A stretch of DNA of 64,000 nucleotides, from positions 1-64,000 of the forward strand of contig QKWP01000200.1 in the NCBI GenBank assembly GCA_003550325.1, written 5' to 3'. The notes under the pieces were generated by a model, which was not told the DNA's origin, did no database searches, and saw only the letters and a program-made list of their open reading frames with translations. This document shows, piece after piece, positions 1 to 12,095 of this stretch. Position 1 is the stretch's first letter; every line of letters begins with the position of its first letter. The stretch is from Gigaspora rosea (Eukaryota > Glomeromycota > Glomeromycetes > Diversisporales > Gigasporaceae). Position numbers and translations under genes: made by a program.

Positions 1-488
1 TAACCGATATGCAACAAATTTTCTTAAATTAGCAGCCTATCGGCCTATTTTGATCCCCTATCAATCTGCATCATATTGGCCTGCAATCTTCATAGGCGAT
101 TTTTAGATGATATTAGGGTAATATTTTTGATTTCGACCAGTGTAATAAACAAGAAGGCCTAGTGCTTCCTGGGATTTTGTATAAGAAACAATTAGTACTA
201 GTACTGAGTATTGCTATTTGATCTCTCCTAAATAGTATGGGCATTTTCAAAGATAATGCAAACTTTTAGTTGCATATTGAAGACAAAAAGAAATAGCTTC
301 AGGTTTATATATAGATAATATATGGATAGCTTACCCCTTAGAAGCAATGTTAAAAAAACTTAGAACAAAGTTATAATACTAAACCTAGAAATTGCAGCTT
401 CATTTTGGTCTAAAACAAGAGCGATCCAATATTATTAAAGAGAATTAAGTTTTACAAATTGATAGAGGATACAAAAAAAGCACAAGTA

Positions 489-840
489 CAGTTGAACCTC
501 CATAAATGCAACTTCCATAAATGCAACTTCCATAAATGCAACTTCCATAAATGCAATACTTTCCTATATACACTTATTTTTTCTATAAAATGTTATTAGT
601 GCTAAATGCATATTCTATATTCTGTAAATGCACATTCTATTAAATAACATTTTATATTACATTAACCTTTCTAAATGCACTTAGCCAATCAAATTTTAGT
701 ATTTAAGATAGGTTATAGTAGAAGTTATACAAATTTGATGATCTAATTTTTAAAGTTAATTAGCTCTCTCTAAATGCAACCCTTCCTAAATGCACATTGT
801 AGGCTTGTCTTTACAAGTTGCATTTATTGAGGTTTGATTG
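489..840. mobile_element. MITE, Tc1/mariner-type, TA target duplication
   Basis: A 352-bp unit starts CAGTTGAACCTCCATAAATG and ends with the inverted form (TTATTGAGGTTTGATTG), so the terminal repeats read roughly CARTYRAACCTC. It is flanked by TA on both sides (487-488 and 841-842). It has no coding capacity. Further copies of the AAATGCA motif lie inside. The TIR sequence and the TA duplication fit Tc1/mariner (pogo-like) non-autonomous elements; the superfamily is inferred from those two features only. Confidence 0.6.
499..556. repeat. 15-bp tandem repeat, about four units
   Basis: Unit TTCCATAAATGCAAC is repeated about four times at the left end of the surrounding MITE. It looks like slippage of the MITE terminus, since the same TAAATGCA word recurs through the element. 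Confidence 0.7.
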
Positions 841-1845
841 TAGTTGTGCTAGAACAAAAGTTAGAAAACAAAAGCCTATTTAAAGACTTGTCAAAAGTGA
901 ATTAGACAATAGCCCAAAAATTAGCAAGCATTATAGGCAAAGTACAGAGCCTGGCAAGAGCTTTTGTTCTAGTACAAGTAATTGTTTAGAGTTCTACACC
1001 CTCATGAATGTACCAAATAAACAAAATTAGAAATGAGATAAAAACTTTAGCTATTGGACCAGACAAAAATGGACTTGGGTTTGTTGCTAGAAAATCTAAA
1101 AGATACAATAGTTGATCTGCCTAGAAACTATTGTTAATAAAGAATTTATTTATTAATACCTTGATAAAAGGCTAGTACACAAAACTAGAGGATTGAATTA
1201 TATTTGGAAATTAAACAGAAAGGTTAAGCTTTTGAGAAATAGCAAAATTAAAAGCAGAAGCAGTTATGCTTGTGCTTCAGAGTTTTGCAAACTTGTTAAA
1301 AGGATCTGGGTCCAAATATTCAGAAACAGTTATATAGGCTTAGTAACAATAAGATGGAATAGAAATATTAGTAGCAAAAGAAGGCTTACAAAAATCTGTA
1401 GAAGGTCGGTTTGGAGAAGGCATTTGGATCTATAAAATTAAATGAGTCTTTTATTAGAAAATTTAGCAAATTTTTAAACCAGTATGCTTGAATCTTCAAA
1501 TTGGTAATTGGTACATCAGAAAGGAAGTGTTCTAGTAGATAAAAATAATTTTTGAACCACATACAATAGACCAAATAGCATTTTATATAAATACAAAATA
1601 AAAAGGTTCAACAGCTACCATTTTTCTTGGGTTTAAAAGTAATAAATTGCTTTATCCAGAGGTGAGAAAACGAGATAAATTAATGTGCTCACTACTCCAT
1701 TTAGTTCAAAAAGTATTTTGTTATGTAAAAAGCTACAGTGCAAGTGTAATAGTAGTAATTCCTATTTGGACCTTGGCCAAATAGTATCACCTATTTCTGG
1801 ATTTAAATTAAGAGGCAATAGCACTTTTTGAGCTAAAAGTCACAT
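841..1845. other. Gene-poor stretch, possible upstream remnant of a mobile-element gene
   Basis: I see no convincing gene. Short coding-like patches on the plus strand (for example around 1250-1300) are broken by stops and might be the decayed upstream part of the recombinase-bearing element that follows. No domain can be named. Confidence 0.3.
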
Positions 1846-2512
1846 TTGCTCTGGGCCCATTATGATTATGGAGCTGTAAAGAAACCAAAAATGGAAGTTC
1901 CTTGTAGTACACATTCACTTCTAGAGGAATTGTTATATAAAACAAGGTTATTGGCAAAAAATTCTATCTTATCTTTCTACAAAGCAAAATTGAAAAAGTA
2001 TTGGGGTTTGTACAAAGATTTTTGTAAGAGGTTTGAAATAAATGAAAAAGAACCATTGGAGGATAGCATATTGGCATTTATTATATGGTTGAATCTATTA
2101 TATTTGGTCTTTTAGACCTACTGGATTGTTCAGGTTGTTGTAAACAATCTTCAGTTCAAAAGAAAAAAGAACTTTAGAAAATCATTAGCTATTACACAGG
2201 TTCTAAGAGCAATTAAAAAGAAAGTGACAAAGGTCAAAACACCTGATTGGCCATGTGACCTATTACTCATTAGAGCCTTAAGGCACTATATAGATGTGCC
2301 TTCAACCTGGGCTAATAGTACAATGCATAGTCAGAATATGCTATTAGTAGCCCTAAGACTAAAAACAATAGAATAACAGAAAGAATTAGATAACTTGACT
2401 ATAAAAGATATAAAATGGAACAATAAGAAATGATGTAGATCAAAATTTGTAAGTCAAAAATGAACTAGTTTAGAAATAAAGATTTATCTTAGCAGAACAC
2501 AGATTCAAAATA

Positions 2513-3061
2513 TAGTCAGACCTCTCTAAATACAATGTGATGCAATGTGACAGGAGTAGCAATCAATTAATCAACAATCACTTCACCGACATAACATTTA
2601 ACTGACAATTATTTACTGACACATTCATTTTACTGACAGTTTATTTCACTGAAGCTCATTTTATCGACAAAGTAATTCTGGTTATTTTCATTAGAGTCAG
2701 GTAGAATTAGGTAGAATTAGGTAGAATTAGGTAGAATTAGGGCTAAAGTTAGGTGCTTTTTGAAAAAAACTTATTGGTGAAATGAACTTCGGTGAAACTA
2801 ACTGTCAGTTAAATGAACTTGTCGGTGAGTATTTGTCAGTAAAATATTATGTCAGTGAAGTGATTGTTGGCAAAATAATACGAACCCATGTGACAGAACC
2901 ATATATAAAAATTTAGCCAAACATGCACTTAGAAAGGTATTGCATTTAGAGAGGTAAAAATCTATAAGTGCAATATTAGTTGGGCCAAGAGAAGATGAGC
3001 ATTTAGGGAGGTTTTTTATAGGACATGCACTTAGAAAATTGCATTTAAAGGGGTATGACTG
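2513..3061. mobile_element. Tc1/mariner-type MITE inserted in the recombinase remnant
   Basis: The ends read TAGTCAGACCTCTCTAAAT and, inverted, ATTTAAAGGGGTATGACTG, with TA on both sides (2511-2512, 3062-3063). The TIR resembles that of the element at 489-840. It interrupts the recombinase reading and is itself interrupted by the foldback element at 2554-2887. Confidence 0.55.
2554..2887. mobile_element. Foldback MITE, MULE-like, 9-bp target duplication
   Basis: The 334-bp unit has long imperfect inverted arms. The left arm contains AACAATCACTTCACCGACAT and the right arm its inverse (GTCAGTGAAGTGATTGTT). Repeated ACTGACA/TGTCAGT words fill the arms. The 9-bp word ATGTGACAG flanks it on both sides (2545-2553 and 2888-2896). 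The centre holds four 11-bp TAGGTAGAATT units near 2699-2740. A 9-bp duplication with long TIRs is the usual signature of Mutator-like elements. It sits inside the MITE at 2513-3061. Confidence 0.6.
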
Positions 3062-3389
3062 TATTGTCCAATTGAACTATTAAAATAGTACCTAAAGGTA
3101 TGCCCAAAAACCAATAATGATGCCCCATATTTCTGTCAAAACAAGAAAAGAAGGTCTTAGATTTAGCAATAGATTTAATAGTAAAGCATTTTGATAAGTA
3201 TACAAGTCAAAAAGGAAGATTTACAGCTCACTCACAGAGGATTGGTAGACAATGGTAACAATGACTGCAGAAATGAGTCTTATACAAATTCATGCAATTA
3301 GTAGTTGTACTTGAGAACAGTATCCATGCCAAAAGCTGGTACCTTCTATTAAATAGGATTTTGAAAAAAAAGAAGGCAAAAGAAAAGGT

Positions 3390-3430
3390 AAAAAAAAAAA
3401 AAGAGAGAGAGAGAGAGAGGAGAGAGAGGA
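3390..3430. repeat. A-rich tract and (GA)n microsatellite
   Basis: A run of twelve A residues passes directly into about ten GA dinucleotides and a GGAGAGAGAGG tail. It is simple sequence with no function visible. Confidence 0.9.
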
Positions 3431-3615
3431 CAGCAACCTCACCTTGAGGAGGCTAGTACTTCCAAATGATAGAAAAAAAGTAATGTTCTGTAAATTAAGA
3501 TTTTTTTTGACAAATAAAGACTTAGCTAGGGTTTTTTACAGGTTTCTTCACTGTGTATAGTGCATATATATTTTTTTGTTTGCCAACCAATTTTGGTGCA
3601 ATACTCGCCAACAAT

Positions 3616-3913
3616 TCCATACTGTACCACAAGTTTAGATACAGATGTATTGTTGGCTATGAGAGTTGTTTGTTTCATATGGAAGGAACATTGTCTATGA
3701 TGAACATTAATAATGATCTGCTTGTGAATTAAGTCACAAGGTGGTATATTATTGTGAGTCACTAGACTTTTACGTGACTTGGTCACTGGACATGTCCATG
3801 ACAAAAAGGTATATCTGAGTAACCTGATGATAACCCACAGTGGCTTGTTTAGCGACCCTATCCCATACTGTACTACAAGTTTAGACACAGATGTATTGTT
3901 GGCCATGGGAGTT
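3616..3913. repeat. Direct repeat pair of about 50 bp
   Basis: CCATACTGTACYACAAGTTT followed by AGAYACAGATGTATTGTTGG occurs at 3616-3665 and again at 3862-3913, about 250 bp apart. Each copy would encode the same short peptide on the minus strand, but the reading frame around them has no other sign of being a gene. It may be an old duplication or the ends of a degraded element. Confidence 0.6.
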
Positions 3914-3949
3914 ATTCGTTTCAACATCGCCCATTACGAACAATAATAA

Positions 3950-4640
3950 TTACCGAAAAATAATTATCGAAATTTGGATGATCATCACAAAATTCAAAGA
4001 AAATTGGCATGGGTTGCGTCGGATAGGCACGGGCATTTGTAGCACGGGTCAAGATCCGGAATACTACGGGTATGGTCCGAATTGGCACGGATTCAGTGGA
4101 CCGTGTTGGACCATATGCGTGCCAATTGGACCTTAAATGACTCGGGTTTTGCAGCAGTTTACTAGTCGAATCGGCACGGTATTTGGCACGGGTAATGAAC
4201 ATAAATTCACATGCCACCGCGATATCGATGTGGATTAACATAAATTTACATAGTAAGATAAACAAGCTAACTGCATATGAAGCAAAATTTTGTAAGGAAT
4301 TTTTTTTGTTAAGACATACAGGGATGCTTCATCAGTGAAATGAGATATCGCTCTTTTTTTTTAACAAAAAATCCTTTACTGATCTTTCGCTCTCCACGAA
4401 ATGAGCCAACTCATCCAACACGTGTGTAACGTACACATACGTGTCATCTGAACGTGCCATTTCATATGACGTGATATTACGTGCCATCCTTTACCGTAAT
4501 GTCCGTGCCATTTTTACCGTGCCATTCTGTAAAACATTCCTGTGTGTGCAGCAAGATCCGTGCATTTAGAGCATTCCCGACACCAAACCGTACCACAACC
4601 CGTACCACTTTTCATATAGGGCACGTATCCCACTATTTAT
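3950..4640. other. Locally GC-richer island rich in GGCACGG/CCGTGCC words
   Basis: Between AT-rich flanks this stretch repeats GGCACGG, CCGTGCC and CACGTG-like words many times on both strands (for example near 4050, 4170, 4490 and 4510). Composition and word reuse suggest an old inverted-repeat element, but I could not define matching ends or a target duplication. No gene is supported. Confidence 0.3.
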
Positions 4641-5329
4641 CAAATCAGCTGTAAAGACTCTTTTCGAGAGCATGGATTATCATTTCAAATTTATCAGCAA
4701 ATGAAATAAAGTTAATACATCAGTTTTTGAGATTCATGACTTTAATTCTAAAACACTCATTAAGGGATTTCAGAAATAAAATTTATAAATCTTATTTTGA
4801 TAAATGCGAAGACATATTTATTTTCAAATAAATGATGTAAAATCTTATTTATTTTTTAACTAAAATTCAAATACAATTATTTATACAAACTTCCTTGTTA
4901 TTAATTATTTTTGTTGTTAATATTGTTAATCAATACTATCAATACTTCTAATATCGTTTCTTAACATGCCTAAAATTTCACATCAACAATATCAAATTAA
5001 ACAAAATAAATAGCCTTTTAAAGACATCTCCACTCTTTTAACAAATTTTTTCTTCTGTTCTTCAATTAAAGAACCGTCCTTTACACTTATGAAAGAATAC
5101 TCAACTACTGTAGTACGAATAAACCTATTATTAAAGCTCTGGATAAAGAAATTGAAGAACTATTGGAATTAATACAACCCATAGACAGGATCGATAGCTT
5201 ACTATACGTGAAAGAACAATTAAATCTAACGATTTTTTTTCAAGTTCTTTTGCTTAATTATAATAGTTTGCTTAAAAGTTCGTTTTGGAAGCATATTAAT
5301 ATATAAGATAACTTAAGTAATAATTGTTA
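4641..5329. other. AT-rich spacer, nothing recognised
   Basis: No coding stretch, RNA gene or repeat boundary could be supported here. Confidence 0.5.
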
Positions 5330-5765
5330 ACCATATTAATAAGTTATATAAAAAATAATTTAAACGAAAGTTTAATAAGTTATATAAAAAATAGTTTAAG
5401 TGAAAGTTTAATAAGTTATAAAGAAAAATAATTTAAGAGATGGTTTATAAGCAAAGGTTTAGTAAGTAATTTGTGCAAAGGTTTAGTAATTTAGATAGAA
5501 AAATTACTTAAGTGAAGGTTTAATAAATAATTTGAGCAAAGGTTCAGCAAGTTATGTAAAAAAAATAATCTAAGCGAAGGTTTAATAAGTAATTTAAACA
5601 AAGGCTCAATAAGTAATTTGAGCAAAGGTTCAATAATCAATTTGAGCTAAGGTTCAGTAAATTATATAAAAAAAATAAGTTGAGCCAAGGTTTAATAAGT
5701 AATTTGAGCAAAGGTTCAGTAAATAATTTTTGAGCGAAAGTTCAGTATGTAATTTGAGCGATAAT
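5330..5765. repeat. Imperfect minisatellite, about 22-45 bp unit
   Basis: Variants of AGGTTYAGTAAGTAATTTGA followed by GCAA recur about a dozen times, alternating with a longer form containing TTATATAAAAAAATAATTTA. Unit length varies, so this is a diverged tandem array. Confidence 0.7.
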
Positions 5766-6098
5766 TTTATTGTTTACTTTGTGTTTTGTTATTATTAATA
5801 AATAGTTTATTGATCTGCTTAATAAAAATTTTTACTTATTTCATCAAATGGGAGTCTTTAAATACTTCATTTCATTTTCCGATTTCAAAATTTTAATACA
5901 CAAATAAGGTTTTTTTAAACACTAATTTATTTCTGAAATACGCTATTTTTATTAATTCTGAAACCCCTTATTATGTTGAATTTGATGTTTATGAAAATTG
6001 GAAACTTCTATGATGCCATTGATTCGACGACAAGATAAAAATCTGTATTACGATTTCATGAAAATTGATAAAATAAAAAAAGTAGAAAAAATAGATAA

Positions 6099-6419
6099 AT
6101 TAAATTATCACATTTCACACCTTCGCTTGGTGACGATGCTACAGCTAGTCAATTGATGGACTTGTTGACAGAAAAAACTCAATCTACAATTGTTGATGAT
6201 GATTTATCTCCCATTCAATTTACTACTGATGACAAAGTGTATTATAAGGAATATATGGCAAAAATAAAAATAAACTGTAAAGATTCGTCTACTGCCGTTT
6301 CTGAAGTTGATCAATCTCAGAGTTCAACCGTATATTTGGGAGGCGGTACGTTGAAAAAAGTATTAATTTGTTCAGCGGCTCAGGGATGGAAGGCAAAGGG
6401 GCGTACACCCTGGCATTAG
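6099..6419 (+). CDS. Hypothetical exon or small protein, about 106 codons
   Basis: An open frame runs from 6099 to a stop at 6417-6419; the first ATG is at 6156. The product is acidic in its first half (includes DDDLSPIQFTTDDKVYYKEY) with a Gly-rich patch (YLGGGTL) near the end. Codon use looks more protein-like than the surrounding AT spacer, but I recognise no family, no signal peptide and no membrane segment. It could be one exon of a larger gene or chance. Transcript evidence would decide. Confidence 0.3.
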   Translation: MKLSHFTPSLGDDATASQLMDLLTEKTQSTIVDDDLSPIQFTTDDKVYYKEYMAKIKINCKDSSTAVSEVDQSQSSTVYLGGGTLKKVLICSAAQGWKAKGRTPWH

Positions 6420-8817
6420 AACATATCAACATATCATTGGAACAGGATTTGATATTTTGTTTTATATGGTATTTCTTTTGTGGCGTGTGAAGGTTTTACA
6501 TAATTTGTGAATTTTTTGAATATATTAATGAATTTATTTTCTTGATCATGCAACTTTTTGTTGTTCAAATTAATGATATCACAAATCTTTAATTATTATT
6601 AAAAGATGACAATAATTGTAAAGGGTCTTGTTAAGTAGCTAATGAAATGCTTAACTCTAATGATACCTTATCTATCTTATTTTACCCTTATTATAATGGA
6701 TGATAGGTTTTTCTTATAAATTATTGTGTGAAAGATTTACCTTTTTTAATTTAAATGGTTAACAAGAATAAAATGTTTGTAGAGGTGCTGCACTTAAATT
6801 ATTAATAGATCAAGATATTATATGAAGGATTTGTTAAAGAGATAATTTTTGCTTAAAGCACTATTTTTTAATAATTAAATATTTTAATTATTTTAATAAT
6901 AAAAGCTTTTTATATGATATTAGTTCTAGACAGCCTTCATTTTTTAAGATACTATGGAATATCCAAGAAGGATTTCAGAAGCTTATATTATTGTCTGAAA
7001 TATTAAATTATGCAAGAATGGGATTTTTACGCTAAAATTTTACATAATTGCTTTTTTTTCATATTGATTTTCAAGAGTTTATTCATCGAGAATTACATAT
7101 AGTAATATTTTGCAAAGATAATTTCATAATTCATACAGTACAGATTTAGAATATAAAATGTAAATAACGTTTGAAGCAGAAAACCTTAGAGTTTATGGAA
7201 TTTTACCATTATGCCACCAAAGAGTTTGAACGAATGAAATACACAATGGCATCTGGAATTGAAATAGTTATAATCTTATATTTAAAGCACAACTTCAATC
7301 AGAAATATGCATAACGATATAATAAAAACATAAAAACTTTCATTTCAGAAATACCATAATGTCGTATAAATCTAATGAAAAATGTTGACTGAGAATCCAT
7401 TAGTGATAAAATTTATATCTTTATTAAATGGTAAAGTGAAGTAAATTATTTTATCTAGATGTCATCCCGATAAAAAAAAATAGAATACAATTGTTATGCA
7501 CCATCTATTTATACAAATTAATAAAACATTTTACTGCTAAGAAAGGTTAAAATAAAATGATAAATCTCATTAATGTACAAAATATCGAAATTTCTGGCGC
7601 AATTTTAAGCGGTCGGCAATTTTTTCGTTTCTAAATAGAAACAAAAAAAGCAGTTTATATTACTGCACAATTTTGCGCACTGGGCCTCATAGTTAAAATT
7701 TTTGTGGTATTATTTTTAAAAATTACTAATACAATTCCTTGTGTTACAAATTTACTCCGTAAAGATGTAGATCCAACCTGCCCGCATACAGTACTCCTAG
7801 AATAGTACTCTACCAAATTAAAACCTCATTACTGTTGTTTAATATCAATATATGTTATGTAATTACTTTTATCCAATAAACATGACCCCTGTCTAAGAAT
7901 CATTCGAAGTACTCCCTTTAGATTTTCTCGTTTTTCTCACACAGTATCCCCCAGGTACAAATAAAGTTAGCTGTTTTGTACCCGGTCACTGTAAAAATAA
8001 ATTAATGTAAGAGTTCGAAGAAACTGATTAACATCCTTGCTTAATATTTATAAATAGAAGGAAATGGGCACAAACAATTGGGTGTTATAGAATTTCACTA
8101 TTAGATCACTTCTTTTATTTAGCAAAGTTAGCAATTAACTTTATCTAAAAGTAGAAATCGGGTTGGATTTGCGCATAATTTATACTTTATATATTATTTA
8201 AGTGAAATCGGGTAAAAATTAATTCCGATTAGTCAAATAATTTTTTAAACAACCTTTTTTCCTGCATATTGTAGATTATGATATGAAACCCCTTTGATTA
8301 TAAATATTGCAACACAGATCTGCTCGGAGAAATTATACTACATATGTCAATATTTTAGGTTGCAATGTAATTAATAGTTAGTTTAAATACTCAAAGTTTT
8401 TATAGCTATTATCATAAATCCTAGAACTACAGAATAAACTGTAGATGATCGAATCGATAGGGTTGAAACAAGTTTCGGCAAATTAGTTTTCATCGTGGTT
8501 TGTAACTTTGAACTCATAATTCTCTGAGATCAAGATTTTTGACGATTAAAGGGGGTTACAATTTGGATCATACATTAAATCAAATGATGCAATAATATTG
8601 GTCAAACTTTTGTAAAGCTAGTACTTTATACACATAACGTGATAATAATCCATATTCAACTTTATTAAGCTATGCGTTCAAAATTACAAATTATGTGATA
8701 ATTTATTTTACCGAAACTTACCCAAAATTACGTAATTACGTGAATTACGTAATATTACGTAAATTTACGTAAAATATAGTAATTTTACATTTTACATCCG
8801 AACAGGGTTAAAAATCC
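6420..8817. other. AT-rich intergenic region
   Basis: No gene supported. The only internal pattern is a run of overlapping TTACGTAA/TACGTAAT words around 8700-8775, which is palindromic and locally repeated. Confidence 0.5.
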
Positions 8818-8955
8818 GAGTCGACCAGGGCGGCCCCCAAAGTGCCAGTGACAATCATGGCGCAGTCACAGTACAGTATATACGTAGTGATCTACAATAT
8901 GCAGCACTAATTGATCTTATGTCACTGACACTTTTGGGGCCGCCCTGGTCGACTC
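8818..8955. mobile_element. Small hAT-like MITE with near-perfect 35-bp inverted repeats
   Basis: The 138-bp unit begins GAGTCGACCAGGGCGGCCCC and ends with its inverse GGGGCCGCCCTGGTCGACTC; the arms continue through CAAAGTG and CAGTGACA. The core terminus CAGGGCGGCCC is of hAT type. GTCGAC borders both ends, but this word is palindromic, so a true duplication cannot be separated from the inverted repeat. Confidence 0.6.
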
Positions 8956-9107
8956 TAATGATCCTATGATTGGAATAAAAAAAATTATCCAATCTAATTT
9001 CGGTCTTAATTTTGATCTCATGAAAATTTAAGACTGGATGTTTTTTTTATATTGTTTATATTTATTATTATTTAGCCAATCATAGGATTTTTAATCATGT
9101 TTATGTA

Positions 9108-9885
9108 ACAGTAAATTTCTGGTGTTGACCGAAACCAATAACTTATTGAGTAACTTATCGTTTCGGACATCACCAACTTTTTTTCCAGGACTTATGATCT
9201 ATAACAGCTGTAATAACAAAGAAATTCAATAAATTACGGAACTAATATATATATATATCGATATTCTTACGCAGCACCTATCCCCCCTATATATATAATG
9301 GTAAATTTTTGGTGTTGACCGAAACTGATAACTTATTGATACCAACTCGGTAACTTATCGTTTCAGTTATCGCAAACTTTTTTTTCTTAGGATTTATTAT
9401 AATACTTTAATAGCTGTAAAATAAAGAAATTCAATAAATTACAGAATTAATATATACGTGTATATATATCTGATATTCTTACACAGCACACATCATGGGA
9501 AAGCGACTTTTAAATGGTCATGTCCCTAGTGGAACTCATATTAAATATGTAATTTATATTTAATATATAGGCTTATTCCCCCTCTAATATATGAAATGGT
9601 AAGTTTTTGATGTTGACCGAAACCAATAACTTACCAATAACTTATTGATACCGACTCGGTAACTTATCGTTTCAACTTTTTTTTCAGGATTTATGATCTA
9701 TAATAGCTGTATAACAAACAAATTCAATAAATTCCAGAATTAATATATATATATATATATATCGATATTCTTACGCAGCACACATCATGGGAAAGCGACT
9801 TTATGTCCCTAGTGGAAATATGTAATTTCTATTTAATATAAATATAAAGGCTTATCCCCTCTCTAATATATAAAATAAAAGTATT
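9108..9885. repeat. Tandem repeat, three units of about 190-300 bp
   Basis: Three units start near 9110, 9299 and 9599 with GTAAATTTTTGGTGTTGACC or close variants. They share a middle containing AACTTATCGTTTC and ATTCAATAAATTACAGAATT, an (AT)n stretch and GATATTCTTACGCAGCAC. Units two and three also share CATCATGGGAAAGCGACTTT and GTCCCTAGTGGAA. The first unit is truncated. No coding capacity. Confidence 0.75.
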
Positions 9886-10564
9886 TGACCCCCAACCCCT
9901 TAAATAAATATTAGCAAACCATGGCACGTTAAATAGAAGCGTGATCCAAAAACGTATGAATAAAAATTCATGTGAAAATGGGAGTGCTGTTTGTTACGTA
10001 ATTTTAAGAGTCTGTCACGTCTATAAGTTTTTATATTGATTGATCATCTATGAAGGGTTAAGAATTTATGTAATACAGAAATAAACGGCAATCTCCTGAT
10101 ACGTGTACTACTAAATAAGGTAGCATCATAGTGTCAAATGACTTTTCTCAGGAATAACTTCAAATAACGATATAAAGCTCCTTTTTCTCAAGCTTTTCTT
10201 AGTTTTAAACTTCTAGCAAAAAAAAAAAAAAAGATCTCAGTTTTAAACCTCAAACAAAAGCTCAAACCACATAAAAAAAAAAGAAAAGAAAATGATTTCT
10301 ATTGTATTTTGCTTTATCGTCCTTTTTCTTTTAATAAAACTTTTTGAAAAGGCACTTGGTAAATAAGTTTTCCTCTTTAGCATTTTTTTTTTTTTTTTTT
10401 TTTTTTTACGTCGTCTAAACTTTTATTAATATAAAATACTAGATGAAAATTTATTATATAAAAATTTAGAAGAAAACAAAGATCACGGAACTGAAAATGG
10501 TAAACTAATGTTTTTAAACAATGTATTGTTTTGAGTTTTCGCCTTGAACGTATAATATTAATAA
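9886..10564. other. Spacer with homopolymer tracts, including a 25-nt T run
   Basis: A-rich tracts lie near 10217-10290 and a 25-nt poly-T occupies 10383-10407. Nothing else is supported. Confidence 0.6.
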
Positions 10565-10876
10565 GATAAATTTATAAAAGATGTGTTCAAGGTAGAAAGT
10601 ATTCACGAAGAAATGTTAGATAAACTTATTTTCTTTGTTCGAGAGAATAATAAGAAATTAGAATGGTTATCACATGATACGATATATGTAGAAGATGGAG
10701 AAGTGGCTGCCTTAGTTGAAGAGTTGGCAGAACTCATAAAAGATCAACAAGAAAAAATTGCTAGATGTTTATTTCACCAACAACTTGAGGAAAATAATAT
10801 ATTAATTAATGAATTTAAGACAATAGAAAGAAAAGCCTCTCGGTTTAATCTCAAAAAGCCGGTTCAAACTTCTTGA
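10565..10876 (+). CDS. Hypothetical helical protein or exon, about 103 codons
   Basis: An uninterrupted frame from 10565 to the stop at 10874-10876 encodes a charged, heptad-like helix (for example VAALVEELAELIKDQQEKIA). The first ATG in frame is at 10613. An AG just upstream (AAAAG, ending 10580) could be a splice acceptor. Composition is protein-like, with Glu/Lys/Leu-rich coiled-coil character, but I recognise no family. It could be an exon of a host gene, since a good donor-like site lies nearby at 11079. Confidence 0.35.
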   Translation, partial: DKFIKDVFKVESIHEEMLDKLIFFVRENNKKLEWLSHDTIYVEDGEVAALVEELAELIKDQQEKIARCLFHQQLEENNILINEFKTIERKASRFNLKKPVQTS

Positions 10877-11039
10877 TTTCAATACAATAATTGATATAGC
10901 TGGCTGGATATGTAGATCTTTGATTAAACATCGCTTTTTATGTATCCATTGTTATTGATATGAAGTACTATTTGGATATATCGTGGACTTAGTGACTTAT
11001 GGTTGTTCTAAATCAAATTTGAGAACCAAATTTGGTTAA

Positions 11040-11078
11040 GTGGGAACAGCACCAGGATATAGGATCAAGACATTTCAG
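11040..11078 (+). other. Possible short exon with consensus 5' splice site
   Basis: A coding-like stretch (GTAPGYRIKTFQ) ends in CAG followed by GTAAGAAAG, a near-perfect fungal donor at 11079. No matching acceptor or partner exon could be fixed, so this is only a hint of a host gene between 10565 and 11300. Confidence 0.25.
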
Positions 11079-11679
11079 GTAAGAAAGTTCCAAAATGAAG
11101 GTCATTCGAACTTTGAAATTTTATCTAATTTAACGTTTGATCAATTAAATATTAGGGTCTTGGTCATTTTAAAATTAGAGTTAGAATCTGTAGGTAAAAT
11201 TGCATTGCTGACATTTTTTTGTCTTTTCTTTTTTGCTTGTTTTTTTTTTCGTTGGGCTGATCCGTGTTAGTTGATAATTTATATTTTGTTGGTCGATCAT
11301 TAAACTTATGATTACTTGGATGTAATTAAAAACCACGAATTTTTGAATATTTTGAACGTTATTACTAATGGATAAGCATGCCTTTATTGAATCACTTTTA
11401 ATTACTTTACGAAGTTAAAATCGTATTCAAAATTTTTATAATCTCTACCATCTAATAAACTTTAGAATGATGATTTTTATCAATGAGACTTTTAAATAAT
11501 TATAACTTTGTTTTACACATTGTAATCTATATAAGTCCCTTATTACAACCCAAAAGCTTTTACAATATTTAAACTGCTTTTTTTGAAAGCCACACGCGTA
11601 TACATGAAAATATATACCCGTGCGAATGAGCTATTTTTCATAAAAGCAAATCTGAATTTAGCTTTAATGAAGACTAACA

Positions 11680-12095
11680 TTTTAGGTAGATGGTTTTAAA
11701 ATTCTCATGGTAGTTTTAAAAATTCTTACAATGGGTGAAGACTCACTCTGTTTGATTTTGTTAGTAATTTTTAAAATTCTTATAGCAGAGCGAAGTCTAT
11801 ATTTTGTCAGATTATTTTTAAAATCGTCATAATATATTTCAGTCGAATATTTTTTAAAATTCTCATAGCTGGTGAAAAATTTTATTTAGTCAGGTTAATT
11901 TAAAAATTTTTATAGTTGAGAAAAGACTATATTGATCGAACGATTTTTAAAGTTTTTATAACCGGCCGAAGACTATATTCAGTTAGATTATTTTTAAAAC
12001 TTTCATAGCTGGCGAATACTATATTTGGTAATTTTTAAAATTCTCATAACTGGGAGATTTTTAAAATTTTTAATTGTTAAAAAGTTCTTATAATC
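11680..12095. repeat. Imperfect tandem repeat, about 55-60 bp, 7-8 units
   Basis: The word TTTTTAAAATTCTCATAGCT followed by GGYGAAGACTATATT recurs in diverged form about every 50-60 bp across this stretch. Substitutions are many, so the array is old. Confidence 0.65.

Larger units (their letters stand above)
1846..3300 (+). pseudogene. Decayed tyrosine recombinase (Crypton- or DIRS-like), split by MITEs
   Basis: The open part at 1846-2115 looks like the helical core-binding domain of tyrosine recombinases (LLAKNSILSFYKAKLKKYWG, then KDFCKRFEINEKEPL). From about 2215 the reading continues with stops: RALRHYIDVPSTWAN, then LLVALRLKTIE and LDNLTIKDIKWN, resembling the first catalytic-Arg region. 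After the MITE at 2513-3061, a piece near 3220-3250 reads FTAHSQRIG, resembling the His-x-x-Arg box in which HSLRIG is usual. Multiple stops and the insertion make it nonfunctional. Whether it came from a Crypton, a DIRS-like retroelement or a domesticated gene cannot be told, because no RT is recognisable upstream. Confidence 0.55.

Noticed and set aside
2521-2896. Regularly spaced ACTGACA/TGTCAGT words suggestive of a CRISPR-like array
   Set aside because: Spacing is irregular, the words are inverted around a centre and a 9-bp target duplication flanks the unit, so it is a foldback MITE; the DNA is eukaryotic.
3526-3927. 133-codon minus-strand frame with an internally repeated peptide
   Set aside because: The repetition is a DNA-level direct repeat; no domain, signal peptide or other support for a gene.
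8700-8775. Regulatory array of TTACGTAA sites
   Set aside because: Overlapping palindromic words in a gene-free AT-rich region; no nearby gene to regulate.
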